64,000 nt of DNA from Lichenostomus cassidix (GCA_008360975.2 CM039184.1:31111797-31175796); one strand, 5' to 3'. Counted from the stretch's first letter, positions 1 to 11,464 are shown. Program-made: numbers and translations. The notes: a model not told the origin generated them from the sequence alone.

Positions 1-421
1 GAGAGTTTCTTGGGTTACTTTAAGCAGTAATCTCAACCAGAGCATCTCTTTCCTTCCAGCCTTGGAGACAGTGTTTATGCACAGGCAGTTTTTTGAGGAG
101 TAACACTTCATAATGTGAGGATACAAGTATGATGATGGATTTCAAAAGAATTTAGGGGAGGAGGGCAGAGAAGAAGGGAGGAGAGCAGTTGGTTTGTAAA
201 TGAGTAGTACATGTTCCCACAATCCTAAAGCTCTGATTAAGATACCAAAGACACAGCGTCACACAGTTTTGCTTTGCTATGTATCTTTATCTTTTGCAGT
301 GCTATGTAAATGTGATTGTAGCTTTGTTTTATTGCCAGTTTTGTTGCAATATTGCCAGCTGCCTGATGAGAGCTGAGCAGGCATCTTGGAGAGTCTGATT
401 AACGCGATGTTCCCTTTGCAG
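1..421 (+). other. RAPGEF2: RAPGEF2 intron (3' part)
   Basis: This is the 3' portion of the intron before the first visible RAPGEF2 exon; its upstream part lies outside the window. It ends in a pyrimidine-rich stretch and an AG at 420-421. I see no exon-like reading frame, repeat element or RNA gene in it. The open frames overlapping 277-636 on either strand are chance frames across the exon border. Confidence 0.85.
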
Positions 422-647
422 GCTACACTTTGGCTCCAAGCAGCACGGTGGATAACTTTTCCGATTCTGGTCACAGTGAAATTTCTTCTAGATCTAGTAT
501 TGTCAGCAATTCCTCTTTTGACTCTATGCCAGTCTCCCTGCATGATGAGAGGAGACAAAGGCATTCTGTCAGCATCGTGGAGACAAATCTTGGTGTGGGA
601 AGGATTGACAGAAGAATCATGATTGAACCAGATCAATACAGCTTAGG
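422..647 (+). CDS. RAPGEF2: RAPGEF2 exon A (C-terminal tail, antepenultimate-minus-one exon)
   Basis: This coding exon of RAPGEF2 belongs to the long disordered C-terminal tail, downstream of the cNMP-binding, RasGEF-N, PDZ, RA and CDC25-homology domains encoded outside the window. The acceptor AG is at 420-421 and the donor GT at 648-649. The exon opens with two bases of a split codon, then reads [18 protein letters not shown] and ends DQYSLG, with the last Gly codon split 2+1. The serine-rich sequence and the [11 protein letters not shown] segment match what I know of vertebrate RAPGEF2. The DSGHSE segment resembles a beta-TrCP phosphodegron (DSGxxS type). beta-TrCP-dependent turnover of RAPGEF2 is established, but I cannot confirm that this is the exact degron. 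RAPGEF6, the paralogue, is the alternative, but the tail fits RAPGEF2 better. Confidence 0.95.
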
Positions 648-2261
648 GTAAGAATTTTATTTGTGCTTACTTACATTATACTTCCATGTAGTGTGTGTGT
701 GGCATGTATGTTTGTCCATGTAACTTTCCCTGTATCTCTCAAATATTTTTTCTCCTCTGCTCTTAAAAAACTACTATTTCAATGCTGCATTTTGTGATAA
801 TGCTGCATTCCTGCCAAGAAAAGGTTTTGCACTCCTGAGTGCACAATGAGGTCTACTGCAGCAAGATTTTACCTCAGTAGATGTTACCATCTAAGCATTT
901 CAGTGGTGCCACAGATTATCCACTTTGTGGCAGACTAGTACCCTAGCCTGCTTTCTACATGGGGAATTAACTGAATTAGATGAGATATTCATACAATTAT
1001 TCAGTGATCAAACTGAGTACAGAAATAGCTAGCAATTTTCCAGTCTGCTTCATGGAAAAGTGCATATTTGTCTAACTCCAAAATATTTTACTCCAAATAT
1101 CTCTTCTAGTCAACAATAATTGGAAGCTAAAATTCACATTACGCTGCTGGTTTTCTAGTAATTTTCTAGGTAATTAACTTCTGTAATGGTGGGGAAGCTA
1201 GTGCTGTGAGGAGTTCTCTAAATCTCTAGCAGTGAGCCTTGGTGTGAAAATAATTGGAGCTCCAGCTCTTGTTTAGTCTCCAGTTGCTTTTTTTTTATTG
1301 GAGCTGTTACTTGGATGCTTCAATCCTCTGAATGGTTTCTGGGGTTTTAATCCTGCACAGTCTGTGTATGGCAGACCTGTTCCAAAACTGATGTACTTCA
1401 GCTTTGGGAATCTCAGGCTATGCAAACTCTTTAATCAGATGTCTTAAATATTTGGAAGAAGAGGGCTCCAGTCTGCATAGGAAAGTGCCCTGCTAGAATA
1501 AGTCCCAGGAGCCTGGATATCTGCTAAGCAAAAGTGACACTTTGTCGGTTTTCTCTGCTGTTGTGTAAGGGATAGTGTCAGGCTCACTTAATCACTGAAA
1601 GGCTACAGAAAACATAGTTGCTCTATGAAGTAGCATGTGTTTCCAAAAATAAGGTTAAAAAACATTTCCATTTGCAGGAAATGTTGAAAAGTTAGCTTTC
1701 ACTGTTTCCTGAGCTGAAAAAAAAAAATCTGAAAAGCTGAAATCTAAACCTGAATATCAGCCAGCTCCCGCTAAGCTGTTTCTAGCTTTTGAACCATTTG
1801 CTTTGCATGGCTGGAAAAGCAGTAGGATAACCCTGTCTGTTCCTCTTTATGTGTGTCAATGTGGTTTGCCTGCCTTAAAGGGCTATTGTAAAGTTAGGAT
1901 TTTTACCTTTTGAAATTACTCTGCTGAAGTATAAGGCTTCATCAAGTTATCTATCCAGTTTTTTTTGTTTGTTTGTTTTTGTTTTATTGAGGATGTACTT
2001 GAAAGAAAAGTGTCCTAATCTCAAAATTGAATTAGTCATTAATGCAAACAATAAATACTTTAAAGTGCCCCAAAACCTTCAATCATAGAATCAAAGAATG
2101 GTTTGGGTGGAAAGAGACCTGTAAAATGCCATCAAGGTTACCTACTCCAACCCACCAGCATGTTTTGTTTTTTCTTTGATTGTTGAACTCTTTGTGTGTC
2201 ATGTTCATGGCTTCCAATTCCAACACTGGATTTTTTGTCCCCCTCATCACTGTGTATCCAG
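648..2261 (+). other. RAPGEF2: RAPGEF2 intron between exons A and B
   Basis: The intron starts GTAAGA and ends with AG at 2260-2261. It is AT-rich and holds no convincing coding sequence. It contains a T/G-rich low-complexity patch around 1960-1986 and a short antisense CR1 3' tail (2082-2158) only about 100 bp upstream of the acceptor. Confidence 0.9.
2082..2158 (-). mobile_element. CR1 LINE 3'-end fragment (antisense)
   Basis: The sequence AATCATAGAATCAAAGAATG followed by a GGTTTGGGTGGAAAGAGACC-type segment is the reverse complement of the 3' tail shared by avian CR1 non-LTR retrotransposons. Only the terminal ~75 bp survives, so it is a severely 5'-truncated insertion on the minus strand. 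It sits inside the RAPGEF2 intron, close to the acceptor of the next exon. Confidence 0.85.
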
Positions 2262-2821
2262 CTCATATGCACCGCTGTCAGAGACCAGAGGCCTGTATGC
2301 TGGAGCAACTGTACTTTCTTCTCCTAGTACAGAAGAGCTGTCACAGGACCAGGGGGACAGAGCTTCGCTCGACGCAGCTGACAGTGGCCGTGGTAGCTGG
2401 ACTTCTTGCTCGAGTGGTTCTCATGATAACATCCAGACAATCCAGCACCAGAGGAGCTGGGAGACTCTGCCTTTTGGACATGCTCATTTTGATAGTTCAG
2501 GTGACGGGGCAGGACTGTGGGCCTCGGGCAGCCATATGGACCAGCTGATGTTTCCTGACCACGGCACAAAGTATGGCAGGCAAAGTCAAGGTAGGGAGGG
2601 CCTCGATCAAGCACAGTCCAGAGCAAGCTGGGCATCTTCAACAGGATACTGGGGAGAGGACTCAGAGGGTGATACAGGTACCATAAAGCGGAGGGGTGGG
2701 AAGGATGTTTCGATTGAAGCTGAAACCAGCAGCATAACATCTGTACCAGCAGAGGAGGCAAAGCCAGCTCCTGCGCCCACTCACACAGCAGCAGCAGCCA
2801 GTAGTACAAAGGGGCTTGTTG
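2262..2821 (+). CDS. RAPGEF2: RAPGEF2 exon B (C-terminal tail)
   Basis: This 560-bp exon encodes about 187 residues of the RAPGEF2 tail. The first base completes the split Gly codon, then the frame reads [14 protein letters not shown] and continues through the conserved [33 protein letters not shown] and [19 protein letters not shown] segments. These strings are diagnostic of RAPGEF2. The acceptor is at 2260-2261 and the donor GT at 2822-2823 (GGTAAGT). The last G of the exon is the first base of the Ala codon completed in the next exon. The region is Ser/Thr/Gly-rich, predicted disordered, with many potential phosphosites and no folded domain. A 161-residue antisense frame (2324-2809) is only a shadow of this exon. 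Confidence 0.96.
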
Positions 2822-2915
2822 GTAAGTTAAGTTTTGTTTACCATGAAGTACTTTAATTCATTTGCTTAAGGTTTTTCTTATTGTTTTAAAACTGCATTTC
2901 TTTTCTCTGGTTTGA

Positions 2916-2939
2916 TTTTTTTTTTTTTTTTTTTTTTTT
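2916..2939. repeat. Poly-T homopolymer (24 T)
   Basis: This is an uninterrupted run of 24 thymines 95 bp downstream of the exon B donor. Runs of this length are length-polymorphic and prone to sequencing error. Confidence 0.95.
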
Positions 2940-3022
2940 ACATTTAACTTTTAAAGCAAAACTGAACATTTTGTAGTCTGTCCTATTTTTTTCCCTTTAA
3001 CTGTGCATGTATTGCTAGGGAA

Positions 3023-3072
3023 AATATATTATAGTATAGTATATTATAGTATAGTATATTTATTATATTATG
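3023..3072. repeat. AT-rich tandem repeat (~15-bp unit)
   Basis: Two near-identical tandem copies of a 15-bp unit, ATATTATAGTATAGT, are followed by further TA-rich sequence. It is intronic and looks like a simple unstable repeat. Confidence 0.8.
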
Positions 3073-5383
3073 GAGCCTGCCATACATCAAAAAACTAGCT
3101 CAACTGCTGGACAGTATTTTGAGAGGTTGATGTATTTAGATGTCTGCTCTGAAATGTGAATTTCTCATCACAGTAAGGCTCCATAGGCTATATTTAGAAA
3201 TCTTAATAAATGTGGCCTGATTTTTATAGAAGTGTTTTACTTTATACCTTTGTATGACTTGTCTGATAATTGTGAATATTCCTTACTCCTGAAAATGGGA
3301 TCTCTTTGTGTTTAAATACCAGCTGAAATGTTTCTTTGGATGGCTGAAACTGAAGAGATTTCAAAGAAGTTGTGGAGTTGAAATACATTTCTATGCTTCA
3401 ATAATGGAAAGATCAGATAATACATAAATTAGTAGGAAGGTATCTCTGGCAGAGCTTAACATCTTTCTCATATTGTTCCTTCTATGCGTCCTAATCCGTG
3501 GACATCCAATACCTCTGCATTTTTGCCTCTTTTCTTCTTTTCATTTCCCCTCACTTTGCCTTTTGTCGGGTTAATATGAAGAACTATCTAAAGCCATTTT
3601 TTGCTGACACAGCTGAATATCTGCCAGATTGAGGTCGTGCTGAGACCACTGCAATAAACTGCTTTTCCATTTTCTGCCCAAGTGTATTGCTTAGAAGTGT
3701 CCCTTTGCCTCAAAGCATGGGTGCAGATCTAAATCTCTGGACTATGAAGAGAAGAAAGCTCTTCAGGATCATGCCAATCTCTAATTTTACTCTTTGATAC
3801 CCTTGGTTTCCTCCAGAATGTATAACAGGTGTGCTGCCAAACATGCCTCTCAAGGCAGTGCTTCTACATTTTTAGAAACTTGAAAGAACATGAAAGAGAC
3901 CTGAAAATTAAAACCAACACACTGACATGCACTTCAGTACTATTAACTAACTGTCCTGTAAATGTAGCTCTGTGTATCACTGTCCAACAGAACCTGCTGG
4001 TTTACACAGTTCTTTTGCACTGAATAGACATTGATTTCTTGCAGTATTTCAATAGAATTTTTCTACAATAGAATTTTTATACAGAATTTCTTCTGATTTT
4101 CAGAAATCTTTTAATAAAGTTTCTCAGAAGCTTCTTCATGCTGCTTTGCTCAGTTAAAAGAGTTTGTCCAAGAAAAAGACTGTATTGGAAACTATTTGGT
4201 TTTCTTGTAATACCAAGGATTTATTTTTAGTCTGTAAAAGGTTACATCCAAGTAGCCACCAGTCCATTTTAAGCTTGTACTGCCCTTTCAGTCAAATCAT
4301 GCTGCTTAATTGTGTTGTCATCACTGCTTATGCAAGAATATACAGTGTATGACAAGCTGTGGAAAGTAAATTGTTTGTGTCAGTAGGTTTTTCCTGGTGT
4401 ATTTGTAAGGTTTGTCAGTTAACTGGTCATGTGTTGAAGGGCTGGGCCCACAATAAGTGTACAGTATTAAAGTCCCAGCTGACTTCTCTAAGTGCTTAAC
4501 TCTGAAACAGAGACTCTTGCCTATCTGCTGTGTGTCCCTGCAGATGCTCAGGCTTCTTAACTGTTGTTTTCTCCCTCAGAGCTCTCTCCAAGAGAGAGCT
4601 TCTCAGTATGCCCAGAGTTAAGCCTTGTTCAGGTAAACAGTTACATCTCAGTGAGATCCACAAGCTAGGTGGTGGTCTTTCCATCTCCTAGATAAAGTCA
4701 TACTCAGTCATAGTTCTTACAGGAATAGTTTGAGTTTTAATTTTGCAGAGAATACAGCCGTAGGGGCTGTGGGCAGTAGTGCATACAAATAGTGTGATGA
4801 TGAAGACCACTTCTCTTCCATACCCCTTGGAATTGTAGCTTATGCCTCATTATGTAGTAAGATTGTAGGAAGAAAATAGTGTATCAGATGCTTTTATTTT
4901 TTCCCTGTTAAGATGCTAAAAACAAAAGAGATGAGCTCTTGGATGTGAAACCCATCTTCAGAATTAAGATAATCATGCATTTGGGGAGATGCCAAAATTC
5001 CTGATGTATGCTATTTCTGTGTACTCTTTAGTCTTCTATGTTATTTTGATCACTGTATGCTCTATTCTATACAATTGATGGAACAGCTTCAGTTGCAAAG
5101 TTTGAACAAATTCCCTGTGTAATTTGGTGGATTTTGTTAGACCAGTGCTTCAGTACTGGAAGAATAGCTACATCTTGTGTATGTTGTATATTCTGTACTT
5201 TCTCGATTGATTCATTTTTCACAAGCTCTTTATCTAGCATATGATAGTTAACCTTTGTCATTCAGACTTTCTCTTCCTGGGCTGTTGAGTTGGTTGATAT
5301 TTATTTAGCTTTTAACCATCTATTTTCCTTTGAGCAGTGTTTCTCTTCCTATCTCTTATGATCATCTGTTGTTCTTCCTGCAG

Positions 5384-5689
5384 CACGAAAAGAGGGTCGA
5401 TATCGGGAACCACCTCCAACTCCTCCTGGTTATGTAGGAATACCTATTGCTGAGTTTGCAGAAGGTGGCTCCCATCCAACCAGGAAGCCTCCCGACTACA
5501 ACATAGCACTTCAGAGGTCCAGGATGGTGGCACGGACATGTGAGACTCATGGGACAGCAACTCCCCAGCAGCAGTCGCATGGTCATTCAGCTGGCAGGCC
5601 TGTGAACAAACCTCAGTGGCATAAACCAAATGAGTCAGATCCACGTCTTGCTCACTATCCATCTCAAGGGTTTTCCACAGAGGAAGACG
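5384..5689 (+). CDS. RAPGEF2: RAPGEF2 exon C (two PPxY motifs)
   Basis: This penultimate coding exon begins with the last two bases of a split Ala codon, then reads [20 protein letters not shown]. It contains two PPxY (PY) motifs, PPGY and a second PPDY in the segment RKPPDYN. PY motifs bind WW domains, and NEDD4-dependent ubiquitination of CNrasGEF/RAPGEF2 through its PY motifs is established for the mammalian protein. The segment [16 protein letters not shown] is strongly conserved. The acceptor is at 5382-5383 and the donor GT at 5690-5691, after the first base of the next Glu codon. If the donor is not used, the frame adds only GKFLIVRF and stops at 5713-5715. Confidence 0.96.
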
Positions 5690-6864
5690 GTAAATTTCTA
5701 ATTGTTAGATTTTGAGTGTGCTGCATGCAAAACTGGTCAGTGCTTAGAGAGTCACAAAGTGAATTGCGCAAATGTATTCTTGCCATAATTTGAACTCTGT
5801 TTCATTCAAAACTTGCTATTTGTTAACTTCTTGCTATTGGTAACTTCCTGGAAGGGAAGGAATTCAGTTCATCCTAAATATAATTTAAAATTGGGCACAT
5901 AGGTCCACCTGAATCTTGGACAACCAAGCAGTCGCCTTAGGCAGAGCTTCTCTGAAGGTGCCTTTGTTCACCTTGTATAGCCCTGCCTGCTGTATTTTTC
6001 CACATTAACCATGTATTTAATGATCAAAAAGCATCCTGGTCTACAGAATACTTTGGCCCATCCACCCCATAGAGCATCATTGCTCAGGTTTATTTGGGTA
6101 GTTGCTCACATTCTACCTGAAACTCTTTACACTGTGGACACTGAGTCTTCCATTCCATCTGCTTCACGTGATGAGCCCACTGCTGTCTTGCTACCTTGCT
6201 GGTCTATGTGTGGCTACATCTTTATGCTTTAGCTCAACTGTGATGTTTTTCTGTGGAGAGCATGTTTAGCTGGATTGGAACTTTAAGTCCTCAAAATTTA
6301 GGCAGGGGGGTGCCAAAATCACACATCTCAGTGCATTGTTTTGCTAATGATAGTCTAACATCCCCTTTCTCCCTCTAACTGCTTAGTTACTGCACCTGAG
6401 GTTTTAGGTGCAGGATGAACTCTGCAGTTGAACATTATGGGGAAAAGAAGTCTACCTTAATTGAGCTGCCTCAGACTTTGAGAGTTACCATAACAGATTT
6501 TTATTGTTTCCTCTAATGATGACTAAATTGCAGATATATTTGGGGAAAATGTAAGATGCTTTTCTGAAGCTATTAGATATCGAGGAGTATCTGTTGTACT
6601 CCTTGAGGTGAAGAACTGCACCCAGCTCAGTGAAAGCAATTGTCTTATTTTCTTCAAGATTAGATTTACAAAGAAATACTTCTCATGAGACCTGAAACGT
6701 ACTGAAATTTAGATTGTTTTAAAGTGTATATATTTATTCAATGAAATGGAAAACACAGGAGAAAAATACCCGCAGTTGTTGTACACACAAGCTTGTTTCA
6801 TTCAGTAGGAGTCTTGTTCTTTATGAGCTAATTTTTATTTTCCCATATCCTATTATGTTTGCAG
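5690..6864 (+). other. RAPGEF2: Last RAPGEF2 intron
   Basis: This 1.2-kb intron has a GTAAAT donor, weaker than the neighbouring GTAAG donors, and a TATGTTTGCAG acceptor. It holds no recognisable repeat or gene. The 73-residue open frame at 6011-6232 has no recognisable features. Read-through from exon C would end after eight extra residues at 5715. Confidence 0.9.
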
Positions 6865-6890
6865 AAGATGAACAAGTCTCTGCTGTCTAA
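6865..6890 (+). CDS. RAPGEF2: RAPGEF2 terminal coding exon, PDZ ligand SAV
   Basis: Only 26 coding bases remain. The first two complete the Glu codon split with exon C, giving the ending E-D-E-Q-V-S-A-V and TAA at 6888-6890. The terminal S-A-V is a class I PDZ-binding ligand (S/T-x-hydrophobic) known at the C terminus of mammalian RAPGEF2, where it links the GEF to PDZ scaffolds at membranes and junctions. The acceptor AG is at 6863-6864. The exon continues as the 3' UTR. The whole functional ligand is carried by this exon, so alternative splicing or polyadenylation before it would remove it. Confidence 0.95.
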
Positions 6891-7876
6891 GACTTGGGCT
6901 TTTCTGGATCCAGAGTGAGCCACCTTAAAGGAGAGCACAAGAAGACGTCCCTAGAATAGGAGCCTTGGAACTATGATTAAAGGATGGTGGACCTATTTGC
7001 CTCCTTCCCTGCCTTAAAGCAGCATGGGGCTTCTTCCTCTGCCCCTCCCCCTACTGTCCCTTCTCCCTTTGCATGTGAAATACTGTGAAGAAATCGCCCT
7101 GGCACTTTTCAAACTGTGTTGCTTGAAATGCACAGTGCAGCAATCTCCAAGCTACCACTGTCGCTGTCTGCCACATCACACAGTATCATTCCAAATTCCA
7201 AGATCATCACATCAGGATGATTAACTCTGGCTGCACTTCCCAATGCCTGGAAGGGTTTTTTTAAATCTTCCTTTTAGATTTTAATCACAATCCTAGCACT
7301 TAGTCTCATTGGGATAATGAGATAAGTTAGTTGTCAAATTACATTTGGCCTTTAACCTACAAAGAGAAAAATGCTTTGAGATCCTTCAAGGAGGCAGTGC
7401 TTATTTGCTTGTTTACAATGCCTTTGTTTCAATTTTGTATGTTTGCGTTTGGGAGATCAAATACTGCATCTGAATAGTAATTACAGTATTATTTCACACC
7501 TGTAAGTAGAGTTGCCAGCCTGAGCTCCTGAAGAATGTTATCACATGGCTGAGCAGGGCAGAAGGGAAGGCAGAGGTTACAGGATGCAGCCTTTCCTTGA
7601 CCATCTGGCTTTGCTCTTAATGTGCCCCACCCTGGAATCTTCACAAGCTTGTAAATTTTAGTGTTAATGGCATCCTCATCCGGGTCTGGTGTAAATGCAG
7701 AAACACAGTGCTTGCAATTGGTCAGTGATGGAAGAGGACACAGTGTGTCTCATACCTGTGCCTTGTGGAATACAGGATGACATACTAAAAAAAGTGTCCC
7801 ATTATAATAAGACAGATGGCAACCCCACCTTTAAGTTATATACTTCTTTTTTTAAACTATATAGTAGTTATATTAA

Positions 7877-7882
7877 AATAAA
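7877..7882 (+). promoter_or_regulatory. RAPGEF2: Proximal AATAAA, candidate alternative poly(A) signal
   Basis: This is an AATAAA hexamer in A-rich context about 1 kb into the 3' UTR. No clear downstream GU-rich element was verified, so use is uncertain. Confidence 0.3.
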
Positions 7883-8752
7883 AAAATTAACTGGATAACA
7901 TTGCAGTGAAGGCAAGTTGGGATGTCACAGCTCGTGTCGGCTGTTAACACTGATCTAATAACCTCCATCTATTGACTTCGACATTAGGGGATAAACGAGC
8001 CTTTAAGTAAAAAGAAATAAAAATAACACAGTTAGATTTGCCAGCCTTTGCAATACAGAAATAGTCACAACTGTTAATGGCTTCATGGAACACTGCATGT
8101 GTAGAGAAGGCCAATGTGTAGCAACCACCTGCTCACAGCTGCTATTAACCCTATAATGACTGAAATGACCCTCCCCTCTATTTTTGTGTTGTTTTTGCAC
8201 AGACTCCGGAGAAGTGAAGGCTGCCAATCCGAGTAGTACTCAAATGTGAGGAACTGCTGGTCTTGGATTTTTTTTTTTTCCATTGAACTCAGCTGATCAT
8301 ATTGATCAGTAGATAAACGTAAATAGCTTCAACTTTTAAAGATCAAATTGCAGTGTTTTTTCACTGTATCAAACAAATGTCAGTGCTTTATTTAATTCTC
8401 TCTCCTGTAATCATAGCTTTTGTCTATTTGCTTATATATCACATTGTCAATTATGCATTTGTAATTTTACATGTAATATGCATTATTTGCCAGTTTTATT
8501 CTCAAGGGTATGGACCTCATGTGCATATAGTAATACAAAATCCTAGCTCTATCACAAGTTGCACAAATGTTATATAAGCATTAAGTAATTGTAGACCATA
8601 GGACTGCTAATCTCAGTTCGCTCTGTGATGTCAAGTGCAGAATGTACAATTAACTGGTGATTTCCTCATACTTTTGATACTACTTGTACCTGTATGTCTT
8701 TTAGAAAGACATTGGTGGAGTCTGTATCCTTTTGTATTTTTAATACAATAAT

Positions 8753-8760
8753 TGTACATA
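8753..8760 (+). promoter_or_regulatory. RAPGEF2: Pumilio response element (TGTACATA)
   Basis: The octamer TGTACATA matches the PUM1/PUM2 consensus UGUANAUA and lies in the last ~100 nt of the 3' UTR, a common position for functional sites. This is motif evidence only. Confidence 0.45.
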
Positions 8761-8836
8761 TTGGTTATATTTTTGTTGAAAATGGTAGAAATGTACTATG
8801 TTTATGCTTCTACATCCAGTTTGTATGAAGCTGGAA

Positions 8837-8846
8837 AATAAATAAA
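8837..8846 (+). terminator. RAPGEF2: RAPGEF2 distal poly(A) signal (overlapping AATAAA)
   Basis: Two overlapping AATAAA hexamers (8837-8842 and 8841-8846) are followed by T-rich sequence. This is the best candidate for the 3' end of the RAPGEF2 transcript, with cleavage expected about 10-30 nt downstream. Confidence 0.7.
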
Positions 8847-11464
8847 TATAACATTAATGAAGTCCATATTGATTCTTATGCATTTTACATGTTCCACATA
8901 CTTGAACGAATTTATGAAAAGATTTTACTTCTCTGTGTATTAATATTAAAGGGACATTGCCAAGTGATGTGGGCAAACCACTGGTGTGGAGTTTTTCTTA
9001 ACACGCTGCTGATAATTTTTGAAAACTTTGGTGTGTGTACTGCTGAATGAGAATGACTGAGAGTATGTGCATTCCCGGTAGAAACATTTGAAATGCCAAA
9101 AAAGGTTTGGCCTTAGGTATACATAGAATGCAAACAGTGTTAAAGGTAAGATTGTGTTGATTTTATATTCTTAATGGCATAAAATTAAGGAATACATGTT
9201 TAAACATTTGGGTATGGAGAAGTATCAAAAGTGATCCTTTTGAGTTTTTACTGAACAAGGTATTTAAAAAAATAAGTATCACCTAATAGCATCCCCAGTA
9301 ACAAAAGCTGATGTTAATCCAATGTTAAATCTGTAGATTTTATTTTTTTCCCCAGAGGTTAGATTCTTTATTTCCAATGGTATGCAGAAGACTGGGTTAA
9401 AATAGTACTGCTAAAGCCGTTAACAGCCGTATCCTTTTTAGCCTTGAAATGCCTGGCAGGTGGTGTTTCTAAATCTAAAATTAGTTCACTGCAAAGAGAA
9501 GCAACAAAATGCTGTCTAGATTTAAGTCTTCCTAACATAACTCTAGAAATCATCTACACTTAGAGTTGTAAGAAGGCTAAAAATCACTGAAAATGTAGGA
9601 CTTGTAAACACTATTTTTAATGCTGTATTCTCTTAACAGTCTAAGAGAAGAAATTATGGAGACTGTTAGATTTGTGCGGTGTGAGTGGAACTACTCTCTG
9701 TGAATCTGTGGCTAATACTTGTTGGGTGCATGTCAACAAGCTAAAGATTACCATTGGTTTTGACATTAGTAGAATGAACACACATTTTTACATATTTTAC
9801 CTGCAAGATTGTCCTCCAGTAGTACTAAAGGCACAGTGATAGGGAAATAATTCCTCTTACCAACTTGTGAGGTGTTTGCACACTTGTCAGTTTTTTTCTC
9901 TGTGCTTGATACATTGTTGAATTAGGCAGCATTTTCTATCCTCCTGTTTATGCCTCCTTACTGTAGTTAGTATTTTTAGAACACATTATATAGAGACAAC
10001 CTCAACACAGCATCCAATACCGGTAGCTTAATTCATTGTGGACCTGGTGATAAATAACACTTCACACAGCAACTGATTCAACAGAAGTAAAGGCCTTGGT
10101 GTGACAGCTTCTGAAACAGGTTTGATGGTTTTAGTATGTGTAATATGAATTTTGTACTTACTGAGTGGATGCAGCAAGATGTGGACAAGTAAGTACCAAT
10201 TGCTGGGATTTAGTGTTGCATTCACCAGAATGGCACAGAATACTGAAATCTAAGGATTGTTGTTTGTTTGAAGAAATGTAATTTAATTATCTGTATTCTT
10301 TTATGACTTTTTTTTTTTACTGGAACTTACTGAGGCTGAGGCTACTTCTTTATGCAGTGCATTGCACGTTGGAGTCAGCACGAATTTGTAAAAGCTGAAG
10401 TATTGGGGATGCTGCTTTGATGGATTATTAGTCTTGGTCATTTGGAAAAGCGTGCGTGTTTTACATCTGTAAATCTGAGACTCAAATATTTGGTCAACCT
10501 AAGGAGAGGAAAGGTATCGTTTTAAAATAGAAACAAAATCAAAACCCTTCTATTTTCTTCAAGACTAGTAGGAAATGCAATATATTTCCAGGCTGTCTCT
10601 CATGGATTGTTGCATAGTTGAAACAAAATCAACTCTGGAGAATTCAAGTAATGATTTAATTGCAAGTATTAATATTTATGTATTCCTTGATATGGGATGA
10701 AACATTAAAAATACTTATGCGAATAAAGCCTATGTAGCAGCAACAGCCTCTCTAACATAAATTAAATAACACAGATCTATTGAAGAAAATATGAACATTG
10801 TTAAAATTACTCTGAAAATTGAACCCCTCAGGAGACAGCAGCCATTTAAGATGATTAACATAATTTTGGTCCCCTATCTCTAGATTGTCCTTTAAGTAAG
10901 TTTTACAGTCTTCTGTCTAAAAATGGCATGCTTTGAGAGAAAGCTGAAGGTAGGTTTATTGCTGATATAAGGTGGACTCCGTTGCTTTCTGTTTTCCATT
11001 GAAAATGTGATAAATGAAAATTCAGAGTTTTTACTAGAATATGAAAACCTTAAAGCTCTCTCTTGCTTATATGTGGTGAGTATGTAGGAATGAGTTGAAG
11101 GTATTCAACTTCTAGCAACCATCAACAGCATAAGCTTAAACCATTCTCATTTGATTTTCCTGGGATTAAATTTATACAGTGACACTACACACCTACGCAC
11201 AGGCTTCATTCCCTGTAGAGAAATAAGTCTTGGCTCTATATCAAAACTCAAGTTTGTGTTAAGTAGAAGTGCTGGTTTCTCCTTAAGAGTAGACTTGTAG
11301 CTCCCTCAGCTTTTTATTTGGTTGCTTGAGATGCTCAGTCCTCTCTTTTAGTTTGGAGAATTAGTTTGGATTTTTTTTTGCTTTATTAGGTGGACCCTTA
11401 AATGTGTAGTTTTGGCCTGTGTGGTCTAACGTCTTGAAAGGAGGATTAATTTCTTTGCAACACA

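Larger units (their letters stand above)
2822..5383 (+). other. RAPGEF2: RAPGEF2 intron between exons B and C
   Basis: This intron has a consensus GTAAGT donor and a CTTCCTGCAG acceptor preceded by a pyrimidine-rich tract. It includes a 24-T run (2916-2939) and an AT-rich tandem repeat (about 3023-3072). The short open frames at 3829-4684 and 5067-5261 show no recognisable protein and are not supported as genes. Confidence 0.9.
6891..8862 (+). other. RAPGEF2: RAPGEF2 3' UTR
   Basis: This is about 2 kb of AT-rich non-coding sequence after the stop codon, ending just beyond overlapping AATAAA hexamers at 8837-8846; the exact cleavage site is inferred. The length fits the ~2-kb 3' UTR I associate with mammalian RAPGEF2. 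It contains a Pumilio-type UGUANAUA element (8753-8760) and two further AATAAA hexamers (7877-7882, 8016-8021) that could give shorter UTRs. Open frames inside it (7024-7224, 7695-7898, 8353-8577) are not supported as proteins. Confidence 0.8.

Noticed and set aside
386..636. Alternative frames overlapping RAPGEF2 exon A on both strands
   Set aside because: They cross the splice acceptor and do not match RAPGEF2. The exon frame is fixed by neighbouring exon phases.
2324..2809. 161-residue minus-strand frame
   Set aside because: It is exactly antisense to RAPGEF2 exon B, whose sense frame is clearly coding.
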